DNA from: Candidatus Zixiibacteriota bacterium
GTDB taxonomy: Bacteria; RBG-13-66-14; B26-G2; WVWN01
NCBI GenBank assembly: GCA_030613505.1
Contig: JAUWLW010000009.1
Coordinates: forward strand, 5,353-69,352
Length of the DNA: 64,000 nucleotides
Direction: 5' to 3'
Position 1 is the stretch's first letter. The number at the start of each line of letters is the position of its first letter. Below are positions 1 to 6,995 of the stretch, in pieces. The notes under the pieces were generated by a model. The model did no database searches. It was not told where the DNA came from and was given only the letters and a program-made list of their open reading frames with translations. The translations under genes and the position numbers were made by a program.

Positions 1-885
1 TACGGCGCCGGCGCCCGGGCGCTGGGGATGGGCGGCGCGTTCGTCGCCGTGGCCGACGACGCTACGGCCGCCTATTGGAACCCAGCCGGGATGCCCTCGG
101 TGGAGCGGGCCGCCTTCTCCGCCATGCACTCCTACACCTTCAACGGCCTCGCCGCGTACGACAGCATTTACGGCGCGTATAACCTCGGCAAGTACGGCGC
201 CGTGGGCGGCGGCCTGTTGATGTGCGCCGTCGACGATATTCCCATTACGGGCTGGAACGACCCCGAATCGCCGAACAGGAGGCCCGTGTTGAAAGGGTAC
301 GCGGATTCGGGGGATTACGCCGTATACGGCTCGTACGGCCGCGAGTTGTTGCCCAAGTTTAACGTCGGCGCGAGCGGCATCTTTATAATGGGCCGGCACC
401 TGGAAGACTTCGAAGAAGACGCCAACTCCTCCGGCCAGGCGCTCGACGTCGCGGCCAAGGCGGGCCCGTTCGGGCCGTTCACCGTCGGCGTGAACGTCCA
501 GAATATATATTCCAATCTGAAATGGGATACCGGTAAGAAAGAGACGATTCCCACCAACGTCAAGTTGGGCGGAGCGTACCGGCGCGCGGTCTCGAAGTGG
601 GACAGCGAGTTCACGCTGGCCGCGGACTGCAACGTCAAGTTCGCGGGCTACGACTTCGCCTCTCAGCTCGCCGCGGGCGACGCGAGCTTCGACTTCTGCG
701 GCGGCGGCGAGTGGTGGTACCGGAGGACGGTAGCGGTGCGATTGGGGAGCGAGCGTTCCGCCTTGACCGGCGGCGTGGGGCTCGCGGTGAGGGCGCTGGG
801 CGCTTCCTTCGGCATCGACTACGCTTTTCTCTCTGACACCGGGCTCGAGTCCAGCCACCGGGCGTCGGCCTCGGCCGCCTTCTAG
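1..885 (+). CDS. PorV/PorQ-like outer membrane protein, 5' end outside window
   Basis: The reading frame is open from base 1, so the true start lies upstream; an internal ATG at 28 is not the natural start. The visible N-terminus reads ALGMGGAFVAVADDATAAYW followed by NPAG, the signature of PorV/PorQ/UPF0164-type barrels, in which a conserved Gly/Ala stretch leads into a DDA...WNPAG turn. The remainder alternates short aromatic strands and Gly/Asp turns, ending in an Ala-Phe C-terminus typical of a barrel. In Bacteroidetes PorV acts in the type IX secretion system by shuttling substrates; other members are porin-like (FadL-like). Function here is inferred from family only. The FlgD-like C-terminal domains found elsewhere in this window make a secretion role conceivable. 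Confidence 0.75.
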   Translation, partial: YGAGARALGMGGAFVAVADDATAAYWNPAGMPSVERAAFSAMHSYTFNGLAAYDSIYGAYNLGKYGAVGGGLLMCAVDDIPITGWNDPESPNRRPVLKGYADSGDYAVYGSYGRELLPKFNVGASGIFIMGRHLEDFEEDANSSGQALDVAAKAGPFGPFTVGVNVQNIYSNLKWDTGKKETIPTNVKLGGAYRRAVSKWDSEFTLAADCNVKFAGYDFASQLAAGDASFDFCGGGEWWYRRTVAVRLGSERSALTGGVGLAVRALGASFGIDYAFLSDTGLESSHRASASAAF

Positions 886-933
886 CGCAGCGCCAGAGGA
901 CCCGCGGCCCGCAACCTACAGGGGTTGATTAAA

Positions 934-1137
934 ATGTTCGGTTCGATCGGCATTCAGGAAGTATTACTTATACTGCTTATCGCGCTGCTTTTATTCGGCG
1001 CCAAACGCCTGCCGGAGATAGGCCGCGGCCTGGGCAAGGGCATTCGCGAATTTAAGAAAGCCTCGCGGGATATTAGCGGTAAAATTACCGAAGAAGCGGA
1101 AGACAAGGAGCCGGGGAAGAACGAATCAACGCCGTAA
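934..1137 (+). CDS. tatA: Sec-independent translocase subunit TatA/TatE
   Basis: A 67-residue protein with the classic TatA layout: short N-terminus, one hydrophobic helix (about residues 5-20), the [14 protein letters not shown] hinge and amphipathic segment, then a charged Lys/Glu-rich tail. TatA oligomers form the pore of the twin-arginine pathway, which exports folded proteins. The ATG at 934 is preferred over a TTG at 925, because the purine-rich AGGGG at about 919-924 is then 9 bases away. No tatC is visible in the window. It lies between the barrel gene and coaX on the same strand and may be cotranscribed. Confidence 0.92.
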   Translation: MFGSIGIQEVLLILLIALLLFGAKRLPEIGRGLGKGIREFKKASRDISGKITEEAEDKEPGKNESTP

Positions 1138-1194
1138 ACGGGCGGCGCGGGAAATCCGGCGGGCGCCCCTTCCTCCAATTTAATTCCGTAACTT

Positions 1195-1977
1195 ATGGGC
1201 GATAAATTGCTCGCGCTCGACGTGGGCAACACGTCTATCGCCGGCGGATACTTCGTCGGCGGTCGACTCGAGTTTCACGTTGACTTCTCAAGCGACGCGT
1301 CGCGGACCGCGGACGAATACGGGGCGCAGCTGCGGCACCTGGTGGAGCTCAACGGCGGCGCCGCGGCCGCCTTGCCGTCCGTAATGTGCTCGGTGGTGCC
1401 GCCGCTCACGTCGTGCCTGGCGGCGGCGCTCGAGAAATATTTCGGCGTAGCGCCGGTGGTAGTGGGCGACGACTACGACGCGTTGGGCATCGAGGTGCGC
1501 TATGAGAACGTGGCGGAGGTGGGCCCGGATCGCGTCGTCAACGCCCTGGCGACGCGCGAGTTGTACGGCGCGCCGGCGGTGGCGGTGGATTTCGGCACGG
1601 CCACTAATTTCGACGTCGTGGCCGCCGACGGCGCGTACGTCGGGGGCGTGATAGCGCCCGGCGTCGTCGTCTCGGCCAAGAGCCTTTTCGCGGAGGCGGC
1701 CCGCCTGGGCGCGGTGGGCCTTACGATGCCGCCGCGGGTGGTGGGGCGAAACACGGACGAGGCTTTGCGCGCGGGCATCATCCTGGGCGCGGCGGGCGCC
1801 GCCGACGGGATAGTCGAAGCCATACGGGAGGAGAGGGGGGAGCGCGGCGCGTTGGTCGCGACCGGCGGCCTGGCGAACGTCGTAGCGCCGGTTATGAAGA
1901 CGGCGCCGCGCGTCGACGCGGACCTCACGTTGAAAGGGCTCGCGCTGTCGTTCGAGCGGTTGGGCGGCGCGACGTAA
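1195..1977 (+). CDS. coaX: Type III pantothenate kinase
   Basis: Phosphorylates pantothenate in the first committed step of coenzyme A synthesis. At 260 residues it matches the CoaX family. Visible motifs are the N-terminal LLALDVGNTSI phosphate loop, GPDRVVNA near residue 106, the DFGTATNFDVV segment near residue 130, and GGVIAPGV near residue 150. Type III enzymes are unrelated to CoaA and lack its feedback inhibition by CoA. The ATG at 1195 has no convincing Shine-Dalgarno sequence. The lipoprotein gene follows after 10 bases, so the two are probably in one transcript. Confidence 0.95.
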   Translation: MGDKLLALDVGNTSIAGGYFVGGRLEFHVDFSSDASRTADEYGAQLRHLVELNGGAAAALPSVMCSVVPPLTSCLAAALEKYFGVAPVVVGDDYDALGIEVRYENVAEVGPDRVVNALATRELYGAPAVAVDFGTATNFDVVAADGAYVGGVIAPGVVVSAKSLFAEAARLGAVGLTMPPRVVGRNTDEALRAGIILGAAGAADGIVEAIREERGERGALVATGGLANVVAPVMKTAPRVDADLTLKGLALSFERLGGAT

Positions 1978-1987
1978 AACCACGACT

Positions 1988-2770
1988 ATGAGACGTTGCG
2001 GGATTTTGTGGCTTGCGGCGGCCGTTTTTATTTTCACGGCCGCGTGCCGCCGCGGCGAAGAGGGTGCCGAGAGCGCGGCGCCGGGAGAAGGGTACACGCC
2101 GCCGCCGGTGGAGTACGTCGTCGGAAAGATGGACGTGGACGACGACGCCGCGGAACCGTCGGTGCGTATGAACATAGCCGTCGACCCGTCGACGCCGGCC
2201 AAGGATATCGAGCGACTGTTGAACTACTTCGACAAGGAGCGGTACGACGAGTACGATATCGTTTGGGTTAACGTCTACTTCGACGTTGCCAAAGCGCGTT
2301 CGCCCGAGGCGGATACGCTGGCGCTGGTGGCGACGCTGCGCGTAAACCGCCCCGGGTTCCGTGAGCTCAAGCTCTCGGAAGATTTACTGGACCCGGAAGG
2401 AACGTTGGGCGGCCGACCCGAAGTCACTACTCAGACCGAGGAAACCCTTTACCTCGGCCGCCGCGGTCGGATGTTCGACTCCGGCAAGCAAGCGCAAACC
2501 CTCGTCGACATGATGGAAGATAAACCCGGCCACGCCCTCTACAGAGTCGTGTGGCAGAGCCCCGGTAATGCCCAATTGACGTACAGCGTTGAACAGGAGA
2601 TGTTGGTGCGCGTCCGGACCGGCGTCTCGCGTGAGACGTGGGCCGAGATGTCGTACGAGGGCTTGGAACGCGCCGCGAGGGGCGCCGGCTTCGGCGGCAA
2701 GCGGCGCCACGGCGCCAACTACGTTTACGTTCGGGAAACGGCGGACGAGGCCGAGGGCGGAGGTGAGTGA
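1988..2770 (+). CDS. Hypothetical lipoprotein
   Basis: A 260-residue protein with a type II signal peptide: MRRC, a hydrophobic stretch, then FTAAC as the lipobox with Cys about residue 20. The mature part is acidic, with an early Pro/Glu-rich linker, and I recognise no catalytic motif. A stretch around residues 70-190 reads as a beta-sandwich-like domain (for example LALVATLRVNRPGF and GHALYRVVWQSPG), but this is only an impression. It sits between coaX and the dehydratase-family gene with gaps of about 10 bases. Function unknown. Confidence 0.8.
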   Translation: MRRCGILWLAAAVFIFTAACRRGEEGAESAAPGEGYTPPPVEYVVGKMDVDDDAAEPSVRMNIAVDPSTPAKDIERLLNYFDKERYDEYDIVWVNVYFDVAKARSPEADTLALVATLRVNRPGFRELKLSEDLLDPEGTLGGRPEVTTQTEETLYLGRRGRMFDSGKQAQTLVDMMEDKPGHALYRVVWQSPGNAQLTYSVEQEMLVRVRTGVSRETWAEMSYEGLERAARGAGFGGKRRHGANYVYVRETADEAEGGGE

Positions 2771-2779
2771 CGCCCTAGC

Positions 2780-3778
2780 TTGCTCGCGCGCGACGTACGC
2801 GTCGGCATCACGACTACCCTTCCTATAGAGGTCCTCTGGGCGGCGGGCTATAGGCCGGTGGACCTCAATAATTTATTCATAGGCCGCGGCGACGCCGAAC
2901 GCGCGGTGCAAGAGGCCGAAAGCGTAGGTTTCCCGCGTAGCACCTGCGCTTGGATAAAGGGGATCTACGCCACCGTTAAGGAGGAGGGTTTCGGCCGCGT
3001 CGTTGTCGTGACCGGGGGCGACTGTTCCAACGCCGCCGCGCTGGGCGAGGTCTTGGCGGACGAGGGCGTCGACGTCGTCGCGTTCGCGTTTCCTTCACGG
3101 CCGGACCGGGCCGCGACAACCCTCGCCGTAGAGGCGCTCGCCGGCCGATTCGAAACGACCGTAAGCGCCGCTGAAGGAGTTTTCGCGCGCCTCTCGCGAA
3201 GCCGGGCGCTCCTGGCGGAGGTGGACGAGCTGACGTGGCGCGAGGGCATCGTGTCCGGCCGCGAGAACTTCGATTGGCTGCTGAAGGCTTGCGATTTCGG
3301 CGTCGGGGTCGAAGAATTTGAAGAAGAAGCGACGCGGTTCTTGGCGGAAGTGCGCGGCCGGCGCGGGCAAACGAAGCGCGTCCGCCTGGGCGTAGCCGGC
3401 GTTCCCCCCATCAACGACGACCTCTTTGAGTTTCTGGAGAGTTTGGGGGCCGCGGTCGTATTCAACGAGCTGCCGCGGCAATTCGCGCTCTTGGCCGGCG
3501 GCGACGACCTGGCCGACGCGTACACTCGTTATACCTACCCTTACGGCGCCGGGACCCGCATAGCCGATATATTGGAAGAGGTAGAACGCCGCGGCGTGCA
3601 GGGCTTGGTGCATTACGTCCAATCCTTCTGTTACCGCGGGATCCAGGATATTCTCGTACGCCGCGCCGTGCCGGTCCCGGTCTTGACGCTGGAGGGCGAG
3701 CGGCCCGGGCCGCTGTCGGCGCAGCAGCGTCTGCGGCTCGAAACGTTCGTCGAGATGTTGGCCGGGGGTACTCGTTAG
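2780..3778 (+). CDS. 2-hydroxyacyl-CoA dehydratase D-component family protein (single subunit)
   Basis: A 332-residue protein resembling the FldB/HgdB/BcrB-type subunits that bind a [4Fe-4S] cluster. The start reads GITTTLPIEVLWAAGYRPVD, matching the family's 'P.E...AAG..P' opening. Three candidate cluster cysteines are visible: STCAWIKG near residue 54, VTGGDCSNA near residue 78, and QSFCYRG near residue 280. Family enzymes dehydrate 2-hydroxyacyl-CoA esters in amino-acid fermentation or reduce benzoyl-CoA, and normally work as heterodimers with an ATP-driven activator. Neither partner is adjacent, so a different role, as in the many orphan members, is possible. The start is TTG, 9 bases after the preceding stop. 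Confidence 0.8.
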   Translation: MLARDVRVGITTTLPIEVLWAAGYRPVDLNNLFIGRGDAERAVQEAESVGFPRSTCAWIKGIYATVKEEGFGRVVVVTGGDCSNAAALGEVLADEGVDVVAFAFPSRPDRAATTLAVEALAGRFETTVSAAEGVFARLSRSRALLAEVDELTWREGIVSGRENFDWLLKACDFGVGVEEFEEEATRFLAEVRGRRGQTKRVRLGVAGVPPINDDLFEFLESLGAAVVFNELPRQFALLAGGDDLADAYTRYTYPYGAGTRIADILEEVERRGVQGLVHYVQSFCYRGIQDILVRRAVPVPVLTLEGERPGPLSAQQRLRLETFVEMLAGGTR

Positions 3779-3849
3779 AGCGGCGGTGCGACGTCGTTAG
3801 CTTGAGCCGCGCCGCAATTATGAAAATGAGGGGGTTTCGACATTTTAAT

Positions 3850-3896
3850 TTGACAACGGCGGCGATTTAAGTTATAATGATATTAATAATCATTAT
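3850..3896 (+). promoter_or_regulatory. Consensus sigma-70 promoter overlapped by a Fur-like operator array
   Basis: TTGACA at 3850-3855, a 17-base spacer and TATAAT at 3873-3878 give a perfect housekeeping promoter. The -10 box begins a run of Fur-type hexamers: TATAAT, GATATT, AATAAT, one C, then the inverse ATTATC (3873-3896 plus one base). The same stretch holds the perfect dyad ATAATGAT / ATCATTAT with a 7-base spacer. Fur boxes are commonly described as three or more GATAAT hexamers in a 6-6-1-6 arrangement. Binding here would block RNA polymerase. The ribosome-binding site aggagg lies at 3901-3906. Confidence 0.7.
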
Positions 3897-3911
3897 CAAT
3901 AGGAGGTTTCG

Positions 3912-4376
3912 ATGCGGAAAGCGTTTGTTGGGCTAGCGGCTTTACTCGCGACGTGGGTCGCGGCTGCGTCGGCGGCGATGCTGCCAATTACGACCGCTGA
4001 GCTGGCGGACCACGCGACGTTGGTCGTCGCGGGGACGGTGGAAGACGTGACGTCGTACGCGCCCGACGCCGCCGGGATAATTTTCTCCGAGGCGAAGGTT
4101 AGGGTCGGCGATACGGCGGTAGGGTCGAACGCGGACGAGTACGTTACGGTGCGGTACATGGGCGGCGAATACGGCGGCCTGGCGCTCGTAATTATGGAAG
4201 AGGCGACGTTCGAGGTCGGCGAAGAGGTAGTTCTGTTCCTCGCCCCCGTAGACGGCGGCGCGTACAAGTGCCCGGACGGCGCTCAGGGTAAAATGTCGGT
4301 GGTTGACGGAACCGTTCTACCGGCCGGAAAAACGTTAAACCAATTCTTGGCCGAGGTAGCGGCCGCGGGCCGTTAG
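3912..4376 (+). CDS. Small secreted protein encoded next to a matrixin-like protease
   Basis: A 154-residue protein with a Sec signal peptide (MRKAFVGLAALLATWVAAASA, cleavage near residue 21). The mature part is a compact beta-rich domain: an opening with HATLVVAGTVEDV, then VTVRYMGGEYGG, then VGEEVVLFLAP. This 'VV.G.V ... V.V..GG ... GE..VLFL' pattern occurs in small secreted proteins, some near metalloproteases, and I do not know its function. A strong Shine-Dalgarno (aggagg, 6 bases before ATG) and consensus promoter precede it. The protease gene follows 22 bases later, so they are likely co-transcribed; the small protein might be a chaperone, inhibitor or substrate partner (inference). 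Confidence 0.8.
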   Translation: MRKAFVGLAALLATWVAAASAAMLPITTAELADHATLVVAGTVEDVTSYAPDAAGIIFSEAKVRVGDTAVGSNADEYVTVRYMGGEYGGLALVIMEEATFEVGEEVVLFLAPVDGGAYKCPDGAQGKMSVVDGTVLPAGKTLNQFLAEVAAAGR

Positions 4377-4398
4377 ACTTGACCGGAAGGGTGCGCAA

Positions 4399-5610
4399 AT
4401 GAAGAAGGTATTTTTAATCGCTTTGATTATAGCCATAGCGGCGCCGGCGTTCGGCTTTAAGGTCTTCTATTACGGCGGCAAGATAGTAAAGCACGGTGAG
4501 GAGCAGATCCCCTGGACGATGAGGTTCAACAACCTCGGCACGCCGGACTGCGCGAAAGAGTTCGCCGCGCTGGCTTCGTCGCTTAATACCTGGTCCAACG
4601 TTACCAAGCAGTGGTACCGCAACAAACGCGGCGTTAATACGAGCACTATCAATTACGGCTACGACGGCGTTAACCTCTGCGTTTGGTATGAGCCCGGATA
4701 CTCGGGTCAGGGAGGCTGGCCGTGGGCGGCGGGCGCCATCGCCGTGAACATCTTCTGGATGACGGACGCCGGTACGTTTTATAAGGTAGTCGAAAACGAC
4801 GTCTGCTTCAACGGCCATAACTTCACCTGGTCCGACAAGGGCGAGGTGTACCGGATGGATGTCCAGAACATAGCGACCCACGAATTCGGTCACAACCTCG
4901 TCCTGGCCGATTTGTACGACGCCGCCTCGCGGGATTTTACGATGTACGGTTACGCGTCTACCGGCGAGACGAAGAAGCGTACGCTGCATCAGGACGATAT
5001 AAACGGCATCCGATTCTTATATCCCAACGACGAAATTACGCTGGAGTCGTTCACCGCGACGGCGCGCGAGGGCCGGGTGCTGGTGGCGTGGAAGGTCTCG
5101 CGCGAGGAGAACCACGCCGGCTACAACCTCTACCGCTTGGAGGACGTGGGGGGCGGCGCCGACTACGTGAAATTGAACGAGGCGCTGATCGTAGGGCGCT
5201 CGCCGTACGAGTTTGAAGACGGCGGCGTGAAAGCGGGCACGGCGTACAAGTACCTGCTGGAGTCCGTGGACCTGAGCGGCGGCAAGGAGCGCTTCGGGCC
5301 GGCGCGGGTGGAGGTCCCGACGGCGCAGAAGCGGGTATTCGCGCTGGCGCAGAGCTACCCCAACCCGGCGCGGACGGCGGCGACGATAAAGTTCGCGCTG
5401 CCGGAGGCGACGACGGCCGAGCTGGAGGTATACGATTTGAGCGGCCGGCGGGTGGCTACGCTGTACTCCGGTGCGGCGGAGGCCGGGGAACGCGAGGTGG
5501 TGTGGAACCTGGCGGGCGACGACGGCTCCGCGGTGGCGCCCGGGGTGTACATATACCGGCTGCGGACGCCGGGCGACGTCGCCGCGCGCCGGCTGGTCGT
5601 GGCCCGGTAA
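4399..5610 (+). CDS. Secreted matrixin-like metalloprotease with FlgD-like C-terminal domain
   Basis: A 403-residue protein. Residues 1-19 are a signal peptide. The catalytic domain carries THEFGHNLVLAD near residues 160-171, a metzincin HExxH with Asp as the likely third zinc ligand instead of the usual His, and a Met-turn region near MYGYAS at 182. Residues 205-300 form an Fn3-like domain (opening with FTATAREGRVLVAWKV). Residues 310-403 are a FlgD/T9SS-type Ig domain (SYPNPARTAATIKF, then GVYIYRL). Such C-terminal domains act as outer-membrane sorting or anchoring signals in FCB bacteria, though no T9SS core gene is visible here. The Asp ligand is as in snapalysin-like metzincins. An intrinsic terminator follows. 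Confidence 0.88.
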   Translation: MKKVFLIALIIAIAAPAFGFKVFYYGGKIVKHGEEQIPWTMRFNNLGTPDCAKEFAALASSLNTWSNVTKQWYRNKRGVNTSTINYGYDGVNLCVWYEPGYSGQGGWPWAAGAIAVNIFWMTDAGTFYKVVENDVCFNGHNFTWSDKGEVYRMDVQNIATHEFGHNLVLADLYDAASRDFTMYGYASTGETKKRTLHQDDINGIRFLYPNDEITLESFTATAREGRVLVAWKVSREENHAGYNLYRLEDVGGGADYVKLNEALIVGRSPYEFEDGGVKAGTAYKYLLESVDLSGGKERFGPARVEVPTAQKRVFALAQSYPNPARTAATIKFALPEATTAELEVYDLSGRRVATLYSGAAEAGEREVVWNLAGDDGSAVAPGVYIYRLRTPGDVAARRLVVAR

Positions 5611-5639
5611 ACGGTGGCTTGGTGTGTACGCGTCGGCAT

Positions 5640-5664
5640 GGGCGGGCTCCGGCCCGCCCTTTTT
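5640..5664 (+). terminator. Intrinsic terminator after the metalloprotease gene
   Basis: GGGCGGGC (5640-5647) pairs perfectly with GCCCGCCC (5652-5659) around the tetraloop TCCG, followed by five T residues. Confidence 0.9.
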
Positions 5665-5727
5665 CCGACTTGGGGCGTTAAACGGCTTTTTCGGCGGCAC
5701 CGTCTAAAGTCGGCGCGGCGTTTGGCA

Positions 5728-5756
5728 TTGCAAACGCGTGGCGGCGGTGTTAAAAT
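5728..5756 (+). promoter_or_regulatory. Promoter for the 5799-10226 envelope operon
   Basis: TTGCAA at 5728-5733, a 17-base spacer and TAAAAT at 5751-5756. It lies between the preceding terminator and the first gene, with an expected leader of about 36 bases. Confidence 0.6.
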
Positions 5757-5798
5757 TATCGTGGAAATTGTAATGTTTTCCGGAAGGAATTGGCCCCG

Positions 5799-6248
5799 AT
5801 GAGGCTGTTGGTTGGGATTTTAACGGCTTTGGCTTTGGCCGGCGCGGCATGGCCCGGCGGCAAAGAAGCTTTTATCGATTACTACGCCACCGCGTCCTCC
5901 CTGATCAGTTCGCTTAACAACGCGGCCGCGGACGTGGAACGGTTGAATCTACAAAGCGGCGACTTCTCAGACGACGTCGCCGGCGACATCAAGTCCCGGC
6001 TCGTAAAAGCCCGCGAGGGTTTCAATTCCATTTTGACGTACGACGACCACACGAACGAATTGAACGAAGGGTACGTGCTCTACATAGATAAGATGTTGTT
6101 GGCGTTAATGGTAGCCAAAGAATATCGCGAAAAAGGAGAGCCTGAAAAGCGCGACCGCCTGGTCAAAATTACGGCCGAGGCCGGCGGGCTGCGGACCGAA
6201 CTAAACGATAAGGTCCAGCGCGATAAAAAGAAATGGGGGCTCGACTAG
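5799..6248 (+). CDS. Hypothetical secreted helical protein
   Basis: A 149-residue protein with signal peptide MRLLVGILTALALAGAAWPG. The mature part is predicted helical and charged, with heptad-like spacing (for example SLISSLNNAAADVERLNL and KITAEAGGLRTELND), so it may form a small periplasmic helical bundle or coiled coil. The ATG at 5799 is chosen because ggaagga (5782-5788) is then about 10 bases upstream; a TTG at 5790 lies too close to it. It is the first gene of an operon with a CsgG-like lipoprotein and the peptidase/propeller/barrel protein. No family recognised. Confidence 0.75.
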   Translation: MRLLVGILTALALAGAAWPGGKEAFIDYYATASSLISSLNNAAADVERLNLQSGDFSDDVAGDIKSRLVKAREGFNSILTYDDHTNELNEGYVLYIDKMLLALMVAKEYREKGEPEKRDRLVKITAEAGGLRTELNDKVQRDKKKWGLD

Positions 6249-6269
6249 CGCCGGGGGTATTTAAAAGAT

Positions 6270-6995
6270 ATGAGGACAGTAAACGTCATAAAAAGAGTTA
6301 CGGCGGCCGCCGTTCTGATATCAGTTATGATGCTGGGCTTGGCTTGCTACGAACGTTTCATCGTCATTCAGGTGAAGAAGCCGCCCGAAATCGACCCGTC
6401 GGTGTACAAGCGGGTCGGCGTGCTGCCGTTCGAGGGCGAGGAGGACGAGGGCCTTTTGGCCTCGAAGGCGGTGCGCGAGAAGATGGCGGCTGAGGAAAAT
6501 TTCCTCGTCGAACCCGCCGAGACGGTCGAGGCCGCCCTCGACCGGGTCGATTTCTTCGATCCGTCGAGTAGGGACCAGGCCGTGGCTTTAGGCGCCGAGT
6601 TGGGGGTGGACGCGGTGCTCATCGGCGAAGTCGAATTTATACAGCGGACCTATAGCCCGGAGGGCGACGTCCGCAACGAGCTCTACACCGCGGATCGCCG
6701 GGCGATAGCTCCGTTCGAGCTCGGGACGTCGTACGCCACGCGGTACATGGACGTGAATTTAAGGTATACCTTGCGGCTGACCGTCAAAGCGCTCGACGTC
6801 AGGACGGGGCGTTTGATGCGCCGGCGGGAATTCGAAGCGACGACGATGAATACCTATAAACAACGCGAAGTTACCGAGGCCTCTTTTAAGGAAAAAGAGA
6901 TCTTCGATGAGCTGCTCGAAGAAGTTGTGGATGACTTCGTATACACGCTCCAACCCCACGACGTGGCACAGACGCGTGAAGTTGCGAGGTTTTAA
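6270..6995 (+). CDS. CsgG/LpoB-like lipoprotein
   Basis: A 241-residue protein with a lipobox (MLGLAC, Cys about 27). The mature part follows the CsgG/TolB-N/LpoB-like pattern: RVGVLPFEGEEDEGLLASKA near residue 48, then LGAELGVDAVLIGEVEFIQ near residue 110, and late a segment on attributes of the type LTVKALDVRTGRLM. That fold is a nucleotide-binding-like alpha/beta sandwich used in envelope lipoproteins such as LpoB and CsgG. Its job here is unknown. The 3' end overlaps the GTG start of the next gene by 20 bases, implying translational coupling and perhaps joint action with that large envelope protein. Confidence 0.75.
   Translation: MRTVNVIKRVTAAAVLISVMMLGLACYERFIVIQVKKPPEIDPSVYKRVGVLPFEGEEDEGLLASKAVREKMAAEENFLVEPAETVEAALDRVDFFDPSSRDQAVALGAELGVDAVLIGEVEFIQRTYSPEGDVRNELYTADRRAIAPFELGTSYATRYMDVNLRYTLRLTVKALDVRTGRLMRRREFEATTMNTYKQREVTEASFKEKEIFDELLEEVVDDFVYTLQPHDVAQTREVARF

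Noticed and set aside
1288-2202. 304-residue minus-strand frame over coaX
   Set aside because: Antisense to coaX and the lipoprotein gene, His/Arg-rich with no motif.
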